From Termitomyces sp. T153 (taxonomy: Eukaryota; Basidiomycota; Agaricomycetes; Agaricales; Lyophyllaceae), in contig JACKQL020000145.1 of the NCBI GenBank assembly GCA_018296165.2, positions 34,620-98,619 of the forward strand: 64,000 bases of DNA, written 5' to 3'. Within the stretch, counting starts at the first letter, position 1. Each line of letters starts with the position of its first letter. Below are positions 31,886 to 42,257 of this stretch, piece by piece. Below the pieces are notes generated by a model that was not told the DNA's origin, ran no database searches, and was given only the letters and a program-made list of their open reading frames with translations. Position numbers and translations under genes: made by a program.

Positions 31886-32575
31886 GGATGATCAGACCCT
31901 CCTCTTGCTGAGTATATATTTCCATCTCTTCCTATGTTTTGGCAACTTCCAGAAATCCCAGTTTCTACATGGTGCAATGGTCATGTGACTTTGTCACATG
32001 TGGCCTAGACCCTCAGCACACTTGCTGACTTTTCTTCCTAGTCACTGCAGGCACCGGAAGCTGTTTCCCTTGGAAAAAGTACAAAATAAATATGTTATGC
32101 CATTGCTAATGCACATATTTAATGGGGGAAAAGGCATTAGACAATGGAAAATGACTTTTTCCATAACAAAAAGCTGACAAAGAAATGGCATAAGATGTTT
32201 CTTTTTCCCTTTTTCCAAGGGAAACAATTTCTGGCGCCCACAGTGAGTGCCCTCCTAGCAAAGTCCAACAATATTTCCTTTCTTGGTATTATTACTGCAG
32301 TTTTGATTATTTCCTGATCTGATCTTATTTTCTTAGTATGTGCAACCCTAGCAACCAACATACTGGCTGTCATTTCAGGTGTCAAATTAGCTACACTTTG
32401 AGTATTTGACTTTCACAAGCCATTCCTCCTGACTTGCCTATGTCACTAGCAACCCTTCTCACCATTATTGATCCCTTTTAGTTTCATTACATTCACTTAC
32501 CATCAATACTGTCATGTTTTCTATACTACCACAGAAGAATCACACCTCATTATTAGCTCCAGACTTCAGATCTAA
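31886..32575. repeat. Dispersed repeat R1, copy 3, interrupted by a MITE
   Basis: Longest copy together with copy 1: CTTCCTATGTTTTGGCAACT, GACTTTGTCACATGTGGC, then the MITE at 32043-32245, then CCTCCTAGCAAAGTCC through CTCATTATTAGCTCCAGACT. Sequence from 32580 to 33000 continues CG-poor and non-coding without a match elsewhere in the window. Confidence 0.7.
32043..32245. mobile_element. CACTA-like MITE (203 bp), TSD AGT
   Basis: Left end CACTGCAGGCACCGGAAGCT and right end, reverse-complemented, CACTGTGGGCGCCAGAAATT; the TIRs continue to GTTTCCCTTGGAAAAAG for a total of ~37 bp with five or six transitions. Flanked by AGT at 32040-32042 and 32246-32248. CACTG/CACTA termini and a 3-bp TSD fit the CACTA (CMC/EnSpm) superfamily. 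The insertion is confirmed by the uninterrupted copies of the host repeat at 14480 and 28350. Non-coding. Confidence 0.8.
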
Positions 32576-33036
32576 GTCTAGCAACTCTAGAGCATTGTCT
32601 CTCAGAGTTAGTGCCCTCATTGTTTTGCTCAGCCAGTACCACCATAGAGTACTATTTTGTCAAGTCTACTTTTAGCACTAGCACCTACAGCTTATTTTGT
32701 TTTGTTATTGTCCCTGTCACTAACACCCCTTTTGCTGCTCCTAGCACCAGTATTTAGCCTTGTTCTGCTAGTAACTTATTTCCTAGTGATCTCAGTCCAA
32801 CTCTAGCTGGGTCTACTCATAGAGTTTTCCCTTCCTATTTGCTATTGCCATCTCTTGACCTTGTGCTAGCAACCTGGCACCTCTTCTGCATCTAGCAGGC
32901 TTTCTGGGACCTGGCTCAACTTGCAACCCTCATTTACTTAGTCTGTTCATACTCTACTTATGAAACTGCTAGTTGTTGTGTTCCCTACATGGCAGCTAGG
33001 TAGGTGGCAATGGATGTCATCAGCATCCACTTCCCA

Positions 33037-33780
33037 CTAAGACTCCAGGGCCACCATGTTCCACTGCCAGTGCCCCACTAACAGCCACCCCATCTGTCCC
33101 ACCCCCTGCCTTAGCTCTAGAGAGAGATCTGTGGGCATATGGCCCAACCCATCCTGAATCAATGCCAGTGCAGCTGAGGGCCTGTCCAGGAGGATTTGAT
33201 GCTCCCAGATCCAGTTTAGCAAGTTAGGTCAGTAAAATGAAAAGGTGAAGAGGAAGGGGACTCACACATTATGCTGCCCTGCCCTGAGGCTGCCTTATTG
33301 GCCAACCACTCCTTCCACTGCCTCCCAATTTCCACCTCTGCCCACCACACCCTGACCTCTGGTGCCCCCCACCATTCCTCTACTCCTCCCATGGACCTTG
33401 CCTCTAGCTGCCCCAACTGCTCCCATAGCCCTTGAATTTCCAAGACCTGCTTAGCAGCCATCAATATGGTGGTGTCCTAGTTATGCTATACCATGTGCCT
33501 GTCTCTCTGCACTATGTCCCAGTCTCTCTGCACTATGTCCCAATCCTCCTCCACCTTCTGGAGCTCCTCCTCCTGTGCTACTAGTTGCTCCGCCAACTCC
33601 TCCATTCTCTAGTGCAGGAACAAGTTGGTGGTTGACTGACCCATTAATGCTCACAACCTGGGAGAGTACATGTGGGAGCCAGGAGGGCTAGTCAGCAGTG
33701 CCCCTCCCCAAGGCCTCTTGCTAGGCCCAGCCTCTGGGGGCAGGATTCCCTCTGCTTTCCCTTGTCCTGCACAACCTATG
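33037..33780 (-). pseudogene. Antisense coiled-coil gene of the gypsy family, decayed copy 2
   Basis: Minus strand, from upstream: AGPSKRPWGG (matching AGPSKRPHGH in the intact gene), RMEELAEQLVAQEEELQKVE, LWEQLGQLEARS, QWKEWLANKAASGQGSIM, then a GTGAGT donor near 33265 and an intron with a CTAAC branch site; the acceptor reads CTAA, apparently AG-to-AA. The next exon opens ACTGGATCTGGGAGCATC (W-I-W-E-H-Q-I-L-L-D-R) and ends near 33040. It is followed at 34418 by a gypsy LTR, the same arrangement as in copy 1 and in the young element. Confidence 0.7.
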
Positions 33781-34417
33781 TCTCCTCCCTATGCCCTATT
33801 AATTTACCCCCACTCTCTGACACCCTGCCCCTCTGCTCCTTGTCCTTACCCAACTCTGCTCCCAGCCCTGCTCCATGGCTATACAAACTGCATGCCACTC
33901 TAGCACAGAACACTTCTTAGGCCTTGTGCAGCACAGAACACAAACCGACAAGTCCCAGCAGAACCCCATCACTGGCACCTTAAATCTGCACTGCTCCCCA
34001 TGCTGGGCACAGAGAGCATACTAAACAAATGCTCAGACAGAACACAGAGAGAGGATCCTATGACTTACCAGAGCTTCTAGATGACACTACACTAGAGTCA
34101 AGGGCCCCACACCAGCCCAACCACCTCCACAAATCTCTGCAGCATTGCCTCCCAGAGGAGCCTGCTATGGCTAGAGACAACCTGTCAAGCATGATCAGTA
34201 TAGTATCAGACACAGGAACATTGTATGCATGACAGCAGAGCATTGCATCCACCTGCTCCTGGTCCCAACACTGCATAGATTCTGCACAACAACTCTTGTA
34301 TTCAGCCCATACATCAACCTGTTTCTCATCAGAGGGGGGAGGGGTCAGGGATGATGATAACTCCAAAGTAGAAGACATGGGAGGAAATTGTAAAGCACTG
34401 GAGTATGTCCTGGCATA

Positions 34418-35166
34418 TGTCACACATCATGGGCCTGCATCAATGTGTCATTGTGGCCTGCTCATCAGATCAGAACACTCCAGCACACTTCATGCATTAC
34501 AAATCCACATCAATGTATCACTGCAGCCTGCCAAACCAATGCAGCCCCAATGAATCCCATTGTTAGACACACAGTGCCAGAGGAGGTCCCTCAACAGTAT
34601 TTCAGTCATAAAGTAGTATCAGTCTCAGTAGTCTTGATATTACCTACAATAGTGCCCATTTGTCTTGTTATTCCAAATCTCTGTCTCCATACTTGTCTAA
34701 ATCCCATCTCTTTCTTGTCTCAATCTTGTTATATCCTTGTCCTATTCTCATCTTGTCTTGCCTCTTGTCTTGTCCTGTCTCTTGTCTTGCCTCATCTATT
34801 CTATCTCCATTCCTATCTTTCCCCACAACTCTGCATACTTGCTTGGACCCTGTTCCAAGTTGGACCCAGAACTGAGCACTCCATACCTGAAGTCCCATCA
34901 ACCCTTGGTCCTGCTCCCTTTCTTTGTGTGACCCAAACAACCCCACCTTATTGATAGCTGCCCTTGGAACCTAGCACCTTACTTCCTGGCACTTTCCTCT
35001 TTCTTGCACTACCCATAGCACTCCCCAGAGTTCTCCAGACTTACTTAGAACATTTCCCAGACTTTCTCCTGTAAGTCCTCATGTCTGGAACCTGCCGGAG
35101 TACAGACTATATGTATAGGACATTGTGTCCACCTAGTCTGAGCCCCATGGTCAGCAAAACCTGACA
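34418..35166 (+). repeat. Decayed gypsy LTR
   Basis: Ends GCCCCATGGTCAGCAAAACCTGACA (shared end GTCAGC..AACCTGACA) at 35166 and carries the family's CAGTAGTCTTGATATTACCT block and a C/T-rich stretch with TCTTGTCTTG repeats. The left end TGTCACACATCATGG at 34418 is a best guess. Shorter than intact LTRs. No TSD found. 33.78-34.4 kb is non-coding interior sequence. Confidence 0.6.
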
Positions 35167-35189
35167 TATTTGTCTGATAGCCCAATGAA

Positions 35190-37230
35190 GATCATTTTTT
35201 GTGATTTTGGATCTATTTACAACAGGTTTGCACCTTCATGGAGTACCCAACACTGGGTTCCCCATTCCTGGAGCCAAGAGATGTCTGCTTTCTTCTCAGA
35301 CCACACTTCTTCAGGTGTGACATTGCCCAGAGCATGTGTTGGCAAGCAATTTTTGAGTACATTTCATAAGAAACAGCTTCCAGCCATAGAGATTTAGGAA
35401 TATTGTCATGGATCATCATGGTGTGCACATGTTCAACAAGATTCAATTGACCCATTCTGCAATACCATTCTCTTCAGAAGAGTGAGGGCAGTAGCATGTA
35501 TCTGAATACTGTTTTTTGCACACCATGTGTATACTGCATTGTTTACATTTCCTTTCTTGTATTGTATTGTCTTGAGGTCTTTGCCCATCTGGGTTTTCAC
35601 ATGCATTTGGTATTTCTCAAGTGCAACAACAGAAGATTCATCTATCTTGTCTTTCATGAAGTATGTGATGATCCTTCATGCCTTTCTGTCCATCAATCCC
35701 ATGTAGTAGCATATTCCACCAATTCCAGTTGTTTGGGCTGGACTCCAGAGATCAATTGCAGTCAAATCTCTAATCTGATCAGAAGTGATGCTAGACTCCT
35801 TTGGGAATGATGTAACATGATGCTTGGCTTGTATGCAAGCCTCACATTGTTGTCCACCATCCTTTCTGTCAATGTTCATTCCTTCTACCATGTGTTTACT
35901 TTTCAAAAGCTTCACAGCTGGCATGTGCATATGCCCAAAAACTTGATGCCCTTGTCCCAGGTGTGTGCTGCTATAGTTGTGTCAGGGCTTTGATGTGTTA
36001 CTGATGCTTCAAGGCTGCAAAGACCACCAGTTTTCATGGTGCAAATCACCTTCTTATTTGACCCAGGAGCATTAAAATGTAATTGGTTCTCCTTCAATCT
36101 GAGGGTGAATCTGGCATTGGTTATTCGGCTGATGGATACAAGGTTGAACAGAGCAGCTGGTGCATGTACTGCATTCTTTGGTGTTATAGAGATGGAGCCC
36201 TTCCCAACTTTGCACAGCAGTCTAACCATGCCTTGGCCCATGCCAGAAGCAAATCCAAAGCTTTTGATTTGGTGACCAGGTGTCTGGACATACAATGAAA
36301 AATAGGCTCAATCTTGGAAAACATACAACATGCATGTGCTATCAGCCAGGATCAATTTGGGGGTTGGTGAAGAGGCTAGCACAGTGTCAATGGAGCTAGG
36401 GGGTTTGGAAGCAAAGGTGTAGTCATCTGTTGAGGCCTGCTGAGCCTTTTGGTCTTTGATGAGTCCTTTGACTGTTTTCTGCATCCACACCACTTCCCCT
36501 TTCTTCCTTTCTGGTCTATATTTCCTCTGGTTTTCTTGTGCTTTGGAAAATGCATGGCAATATGTCCCTTCTTTTTACATTCAAAGCAAGTCATGTTGGG
36601 ATTATATTTTCTTGCTACCACTGTGTCTCTGCCACATGAACAAATCTGGCAATCCTCCTCAAGCATCCATGCTATCAATTTGCTGCTTTGTTTCAGAAGT
36701 AGCCATATGTATTGCTGGGAAAAAGGGGTTCCGAGTGTCTGAGAGTGAGGTGAGTAGTGTTATACTAGATTCTTTGTCACTAATTTTCAATCCTAGTTCT
36801 TTGACCAGTTCCTTGAGGATCTGAATATGCTCCTAGATATTCCTGCCATCCTTGCATTGCACACAGAACAACTTCCTGTGCATGGTCAGAATCTTATGGT
36901 GCTACACTCCTCATACATTGCTCTAAGCATGTCCCAGGCATCCTTTGATGTCACTAAGCACACAATGTATACCAGTGGGGCATCCCCAAAATGCAGCCAT
37001 ATGGCTGTAAGGGCCTTCCAGTCCTTTTTCATCTAAGTCTTTCTTTTGTCAGTTTTAAACTTGTCTTCCAAGAATGCAATAATACTGTTGACATGATCAC
37101 ATAAGTTGAGATCTGTCAGGATATCAATCATTTTGATCTTCCATACTGCATAGTTTTCTGTGCCTTTGAGCATGTCAATACAATGGAGTGAAGGCATTGA
37201 GGTTTTAGTGCTGTTTCATGGGTGGAATGC
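35190..37230 (-). pseudogene. Ty1/copia Gag-protease-integrase remnant
   Basis: Minus strand, 5' end near 37230. Gag: MLKGTENYAVWKIKMIDILT and ALTAIWLHFGDAPLVYIV with breaks. A zinc knuckle near 36560-36600 reads CFECKKKGHIAMHF, its last Cys replaced. Protease/pre-integrase: ITPKNAVHAPAALFNLVSIS at ~36160. Integrase zinc region CEACIQAKHHVTSFPK and DLWSPAQTT at ~35760-35860, then decayed catalytic core with LVEHVHTMMIHDNIPKSLWL near 35400. Truncated before RT, abutting the gypsy LTR at 35166. Stops in all domains. Confidence 0.8.
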
Positions 37231-38120
37231 CATATCCCACCTCATATACTACATTTTTACCTGTATGTGAGACCATTGCCAGTCTCAAAGGGAGGTATGT
37301 AACAGAGCATCCTATTGACCTCCCAGTTATGTTATTTGCTATATTAATTATTCATACTTAACTAGTTATCAGTTGGCAGTGTCACATGATGCTGCCCTTT
37401 TCATTGTATCATTTGTATCATGTAAGGCAGCACCTTACTTACACTCTCATAGACAGAGTCAACAACTGTTTTTAACTTACAAACAACATACTGTAAGCTG
37501 CACAACTCATAACAACACCATTACAGATCTAGCATGCTGGAAGAGACCCCACTATTGATGGGCATTGGCTCATAGTAGGAATGGTAGTTGGTAGACAAAC
37601 TCATACAGAGCCTGTTTGCAAGATTGGAGAGGACAATCTGCAGATTTGTGTGAGGTGATAATACCTAGTTGGAATGGAGTGACTTGTACAGACCTCCAAA
37701 GCAAGGGGAAAAAGCTGCTAAACAGTAGATCATGGAATTAAGCTATAGAGTCAATAAAGGCCAAACACTATCTGAATATTTATAGTGAAAGCCCAACATG
37801 GGCTGCAGTAGCAGACTCTCATATCAAAAGCAACATAATAAAGATATGGAAATTAGAGGATGGAGCACTGTACCAGAACATCTTCCCAATGCACATAAGA
37901 AAGAAATGACCTACCAGATTCACCAACAAGGATGTTTAGAGTGATGAAAAAACATGCAGTGTCTTTTGAGCCTCTGGAGCTGAGCAAAGACCTGACACTA
38001 GAAATACCTGCCTGGTATCTAGCAGAGTTGAAGTGCAGTGGCTTCACTTCACCAAGGGCCAAATGCCAACAAGTGAACCACAACATGTGAAAGACCTCCT
38101 GCATCCAGCTAGAATGACAT
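37231..38120. other. CG-poor spacer, upstream part of the LINE-like element not recognisable
   Basis: No domain could be identified. Around 37900-38100 the plus strand has protein-like text (VSFEPLELSKDLTLEIPAWY) that leads into the cysteine-rich segment at 38130, so the right half probably belongs to the LINE-like remnant. Confidence 0.4.
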
Positions 38121-38129
38121 CTCCATAGC

Positions 38130-39130
38130 ACAACATGGAGCACAAACCAAGGAAAAACTGTAAGTGCCCAAGCTGCAAACAATTCAGAGATGCTGGATGT
38201 GAAGATTCCCACAGATGTGGAATATTGGCAAGGAAGCCACTGGACAACATCAGTGAAATATGGCACCCAGAAAGTGGACCAGCTGACAATGACCAACCTG
38301 AAGGAGTAAACCTGAAGGATGTAGAGGCTGGTAGTAAACCAATTTTATTCACAAAAGACATGATGACCTAGGAATAAGTGAATGCTTTGGGGTCTTTACC
38401 AACCATGCAAGCAACAGCAACAGAAATGCAACCCAGAGTCTTCGGCCCCCCACAGAGGACAAAGGTATACACAAATGGCATCATGCATAAACAATGGGTG
38501 TGAAGACACAAAAGCTGGTGCAGGGGTCTGATTTGGAAAGGATGATACCTGTAACATTGCAGCTGCAGTGCCAAAGGACCTAAACCAGTCAAACAATGCA
38601 GAAGAAGCAATGGCCATATATATGCTGCCACAAACAACTCCCAATTTACCATACAAGGCCTAACCAAACAACTAGAGAAATGGGAAGATGCTGGGTGGAT
38701 TGGAGTAGGACACAAAGAAATCCTATAAGCAACAGTGTACCAGCTGAGAGCACAAGCTGGCCAAACCATACTGGCAAAAGCCAAAGGACACAGTGGCATT
38801 GAAGACAATGAAGGGGCAGATAATCTCACAAAAAAAGGGACCTAACCTGCCCAAGCAGATGGGATGAACAGCAACAGGCATGTGACCATAGAAATAGTCC
38901 CTGGCTATGTTTCTACATGCAATGCATTGCAAGCCCTCCCATATAGAGGAATAATAGAACAAAAAAACTAATCTTATAAGAGGAGTACAGTCATCAAGTT
39001 GGAGTGCACCAACAAATGGGAGGCTCTGAAAATCCCTGAAGAATAAAGACCTAACAGAGGGCGCAAGAGCCTTCCTCTGGAAAGCCCTCCACAGTGTTTA
39101 TAAGGTAGGCACCTACCAGGAGAACATATG
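38130..39130 (+). pseudogene. LINE-like RNase H and zinc-binding C-terminal remnant
   Basis: Plus strand: a cysteine-rich block CKCPSCKQFRDAGCEDSHRC (38157-38217), then the RNase H region with INNGCEDTKAGAGV and IAAAVPKDLNQSNNAEEAMA, the end of RNase H in another frame (LTKQLEKWEDAGWIGVGHKE, KAKGHSGIEDNEGADNL, ~38660-38830) and a zf-RVT-like segment LKNKDLTEGARAFLWKALHS near 39035. RNase H plus zinc-binding C-terminus is the 3' end of a non-LTR retrotransposon; the RT and endonuclease are absent, as in 5'-truncated copies. Stops are frequent. Confidence 0.7.
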
Positions 39131-39534
39131 TAACTATGAACACAGGAGCAAGTGTAAGACAACAGAAGTCTGCAAGCAGAAGCCTTGTGCAAAATGAGGG
39201 GTCTTGTCTGGATGAAAAAAAAGTTATAGGGCTGATTCTTGGCTGCCACCTTATGATCCCTAGATTTCACAAGGGAGAGATGACCAAGGCAGGAACAAGA
39301 ATGTATAGGATTGTATTATCTGAGAGTCTGCACACCTCACCTGATATAGCAACCGAGATGAGAATGGAGAATAAGTTGGGGCTCAGACATGGAACAAGAT
39401 GCTAGTACAAAGAATAAAACTGGAAACTGTCTGGCATAAAATGAGATGAGGTACAGCAATAAGGCCCTGAATAGGATGAATTCCAGATTTACAGGCATCT
39501 GATCTGAACCTTGGATTGAAAAAGACTCTACCTC

Positions 39535-39740
39535 TACTTGTACCACATTCAAACAATGACCTAAAAGCGTTTCTTCTCAAGTACGTAAGGGGAACGGGGA
39601 ATGGGGTATTGTCCGCCTGGGCAGTCCAACAGTTACACCAAGATCCAAAACTTCTCCCATTTCAATATTGTACACCCATCCATGAATGAACATGCCTACG
39701 TGCTCCGCACCCTGTTTCAGAGATTTATAGTGCTTTGGTG
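39535..39740 (-). pseudogene. Partial tandem duplicate of the carbonic anhydrase 3' end
   Basis: About 205 bp align with 40058-40262, the last exon and 3' flank of the beta-carbonic anhydrase gene, in the same orientation. Shared text includes TACTTGTACCACATTCAAAC, GTACGTAAGGGGAACGGGG and ACACCCATCCATGAATGAAC. The duplicate differs mainly at CG sites, which read TG or CA. The unit is about 525 bp including the 39741-40057 spacer, which contains TTGGTATCAGAGAG (39793), resembling a copia primer-binding site. Confidence 0.75.
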
Positions 39741-40106
39741 CATGCATCCTTCTCCTTTCATGACAGTTTGACCCACATATCCATATATTATTGGTATCAG
39801 AGAGAACAAACAGAATCGACTCTAGTTAGAGGGGTAGGTGACCCCCTTCCTACACCTCTAATTAGAGGTGGGACATGCAGGTGGGTCTTACAATGACAGA
39901 GATGATTTGCGATCATTTTCGTTCAACCAGACTTGCTCCACTATTACAGCCTCCCTGCAATGCCCAGATATTGCAAGTAACATACTCTTTCTACAGTACC
40001 TCGTGATTATGATTTCTAATCAACTTTTTGTTGATGCAGTGATATCATCCGACAGAGACTCTACTTGTACCACATTCAAACAACGATGACCTAAAAGCGT
40101 TTCTTC

Positions 40107-41278
40107 TCAAGTACGTAAGGGGAACGGGGAATGGGGTATCGTCCGCCCGGGGGGTCCAACAGTCACACCAAGATCCGAAACTTCTCCCGTTTCAATATCG
40201 TACACCCATCCATGAATGAACACGCCTACGCGCTCCGGATCTTGTTCTAGAGATTTATAGTGCTACATAACGAAAAAGACTCAGAAGAGGAGTTTTTTTT
40301 GAGGTTCAGAGGAGTGGGAGGGCGTACGTTGGATATTACGCCTGAGCGAGCGACGCGTCGTACGTTCGCTTTGACGTTCTCTTCTACAAGTGCACGGAAC
40401 CCAGCTAAGAAGGATGAGTATATTTTGTCAGACGATGTACAGTCCGCAGCAGACCATCGTGTAGGTGTGGTGGGGACGATTCCGCCCTTCTCGCCACCCG
40501 ATGACTCGCAATCTCTGGTCTAGGGTTCAAAGTGTTAGATTGGCGTTAAGTTAGTTGGTGATACATATGCATACCTGTCAGAAGTCTCGTAGATATGACG
40601 GATTGGCGCAATCCACGCTTGTACGGGATCGTCTTGGTCACGAGCGTCGTGCGGCAGAGTGGCAGCAGCGACGCCGCCGCACCCATAATGACCCATCACG
40701 ATAACGTGTTTGATGCGTAGAGTATCGACAGCGTATGCGAGGACAGCTTTGCTGTTTTGCAGAGTGAGCTATATTGGATGAGCAGAGGGAAAGAAGGACA
40801 TGCGAATTGAGATCGTGTTCGTGGAACTGGTTTGCAACGTTTCCCGCTGTAAAGAGAACTCCAGGTTCGACGGAGAAGATGACTTGTTCTCCGACCCTGT
40901 TTTTTTTAGTTGGTACTGATATGGTATATATCGTTACGCACCTGCTATCCGAACAGTCTAATAATAAGAAGGGGGGTCCTGCAGGCACGTCACCTCCACG
41001 CCATTTGAATATTGGAGGAACGCACGCTGCCCCTGTGCTGCGAGGTCCTTGAGGACATTCGGTGTGGATGAGACTGCTACGGCATCGCGAAAACGCTGGT
41101 TTCCCCGGTACAGTGCCTCGATCTCTGGCGGGAAGAAAGTGGTGGTGCTGGTCTGAGGAGCTGCGGGATCGAGACACGCAGGCGTGGGGATGCGATTGAG
41201 CAGCTGCCACGTGCCGCCTCTTGCAGTCGAGCACAGCCGCGAGTGGACGTGCGCACGACGGAGAGCGCGTAAGAGCAT
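40107..41278 (-). CDS. Beta-carbonic anhydrase, 7 exons, 292 aa
   Basis: Reversible hydration of CO2 to bicarbonate. Exons (minus): 41278-41026, 40978-40942, 40896-40800, 40768-40575, 40519-40455, 40404-40328, 40262-40107; all introns are GT-AG and the total is a whole number of codons. The zinc-site motif C-S-D-S-R is rebuilt across the second intron (PPFLLLDCSDSRVGEQ), and the second zinc motif H-x2-C is in VIVMGHYGCGGV, so the beta-class Cys, Asp, His and Cys ligands are present. The C-terminal half has FRALVEENVKANVRRVARSG and FIHGWVYDIETGEVSDLGVT. The N-terminal 25 residues are basic and Ser/Arg-rich, compatible with mitochondrial import (inference). The third intron would be only 31 nt (40769-40799); it keeps the frame but is unusually short, so that junction is the least certain. 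Start codon is only 55-90 bp from the divergent EEP gene. Confidence 0.9.
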
Positions 41279-41366
41279 GATGTGCCTTATGTAATGTTAC
41301 AAGTCATGATAAGCCTTATGTAATATCACGCGTCATGGCTTTCTCCCTGCTCGAGCGTGGGAACCC

Positions 41367-42019
41367 GTGCACAGGCCTTCTTTCGCGGCCAACAGGCTGA
41401 ACATCGACGCCTTCTCCGCGCGGCCCGTCGCACGTGCCAAACTCATCCTCGCCCATCTCCTCGACGGCCCGAAGCCTCCGGAGTCACGCCGCGCCTCGCT
41501 TCTTGCCAATCCCAGAGTGCGCATTTCCCTCTTGGTCACTGACCCCGAGGATCCAAATTACTTTACGGATGTGCCCATTGCGTGCATTCCAGCGCGCGCT
41601 TTACTTCTAGCCTCGGTCCGCAGACGCGATCATTCAACCCCATGACCATCCTGTCCAGTTTCGCACATTCCGTGGACATCGTCTCCTCAACTGCACCGGC
41701 CAAGACTGTCCGTCTCATCAACGTGCACCTCGAGTCGCATTACCACGACCTGCATATCAAGATCCTGGTCGATGACCTGCGCGAGCCCGGGTGTGGTCGC
41801 GGCATCATGGCTGGCGACTTCAACGCTGTCAACCCCGAGGACGAGGACGAAGATGGATTGGAGCCAAGCAGGGTGGATAAGGTTGCCATGTTGGGCTTGA
41901 ACGCTGAGGAGATGGAAATCCTCCGCCCTGGTCGTATCAAGATACCCAGGCCCGGCAAGGAATCTCTCGAGATCCCTTGGAGCGACCATTACGGGCTGAG
42001 ATGTACTTTTACCATCTGA
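41367..42019 (+). pseudogene. Endonuclease/exonuclease/phosphatase-fold gene, broken
   Basis: Two frames carry parts of one EEP protein. The first (from 41367) has NIDAFSARPVARAKLILAHL, DGPKPPE, then directly ASLLANPRVRISLLVTD, lacking the expected Glu-containing catalytic strand between them. The second (to 42019) has KTVRLINVHLES, REPGCGRGIMAGDFNAV and the C-terminal IPWSDHYGLRCTF, the last two being the GDFN and SDH motifs of the fold; about 30 residues expected between GDFNAVNPED and DGLEPSRVDK are missing. Frame change near 41640. CpGs are intact, so this is decay by deletion, not by deamination. Family members act on nucleic acids or phosphoesters; no substrate can be assigned. Confidence 0.8.
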
Positions 42020-42257
42020 AGCAAGTGACACAACATTGTGAATTCGCCCATTGCGCAAAACGTCACTTTATAAAAATGTGGACGTGAACAAGTCCCGAGA
42101 GTAATTTCAACGATACGATCATAGAATAATCAACATACAATCGTAAATTACTTGCGGACTCTAGTCTCGCCAGATAACACATGCATTCAGGATGAAAAAT
42201 TCAGCCACAGCCTGCACAAGCATTACTATCAAATTTTCGCAAATGAAATCGCTTCCA

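Noticed and set aside
28190..32575. R1 copies 2 and 3 as the two LTRs of one element
   Set aside because: Same orientation, but the copies have different ends, no TG...CA termini and no TSD, and a third copy occurs elsewhere.
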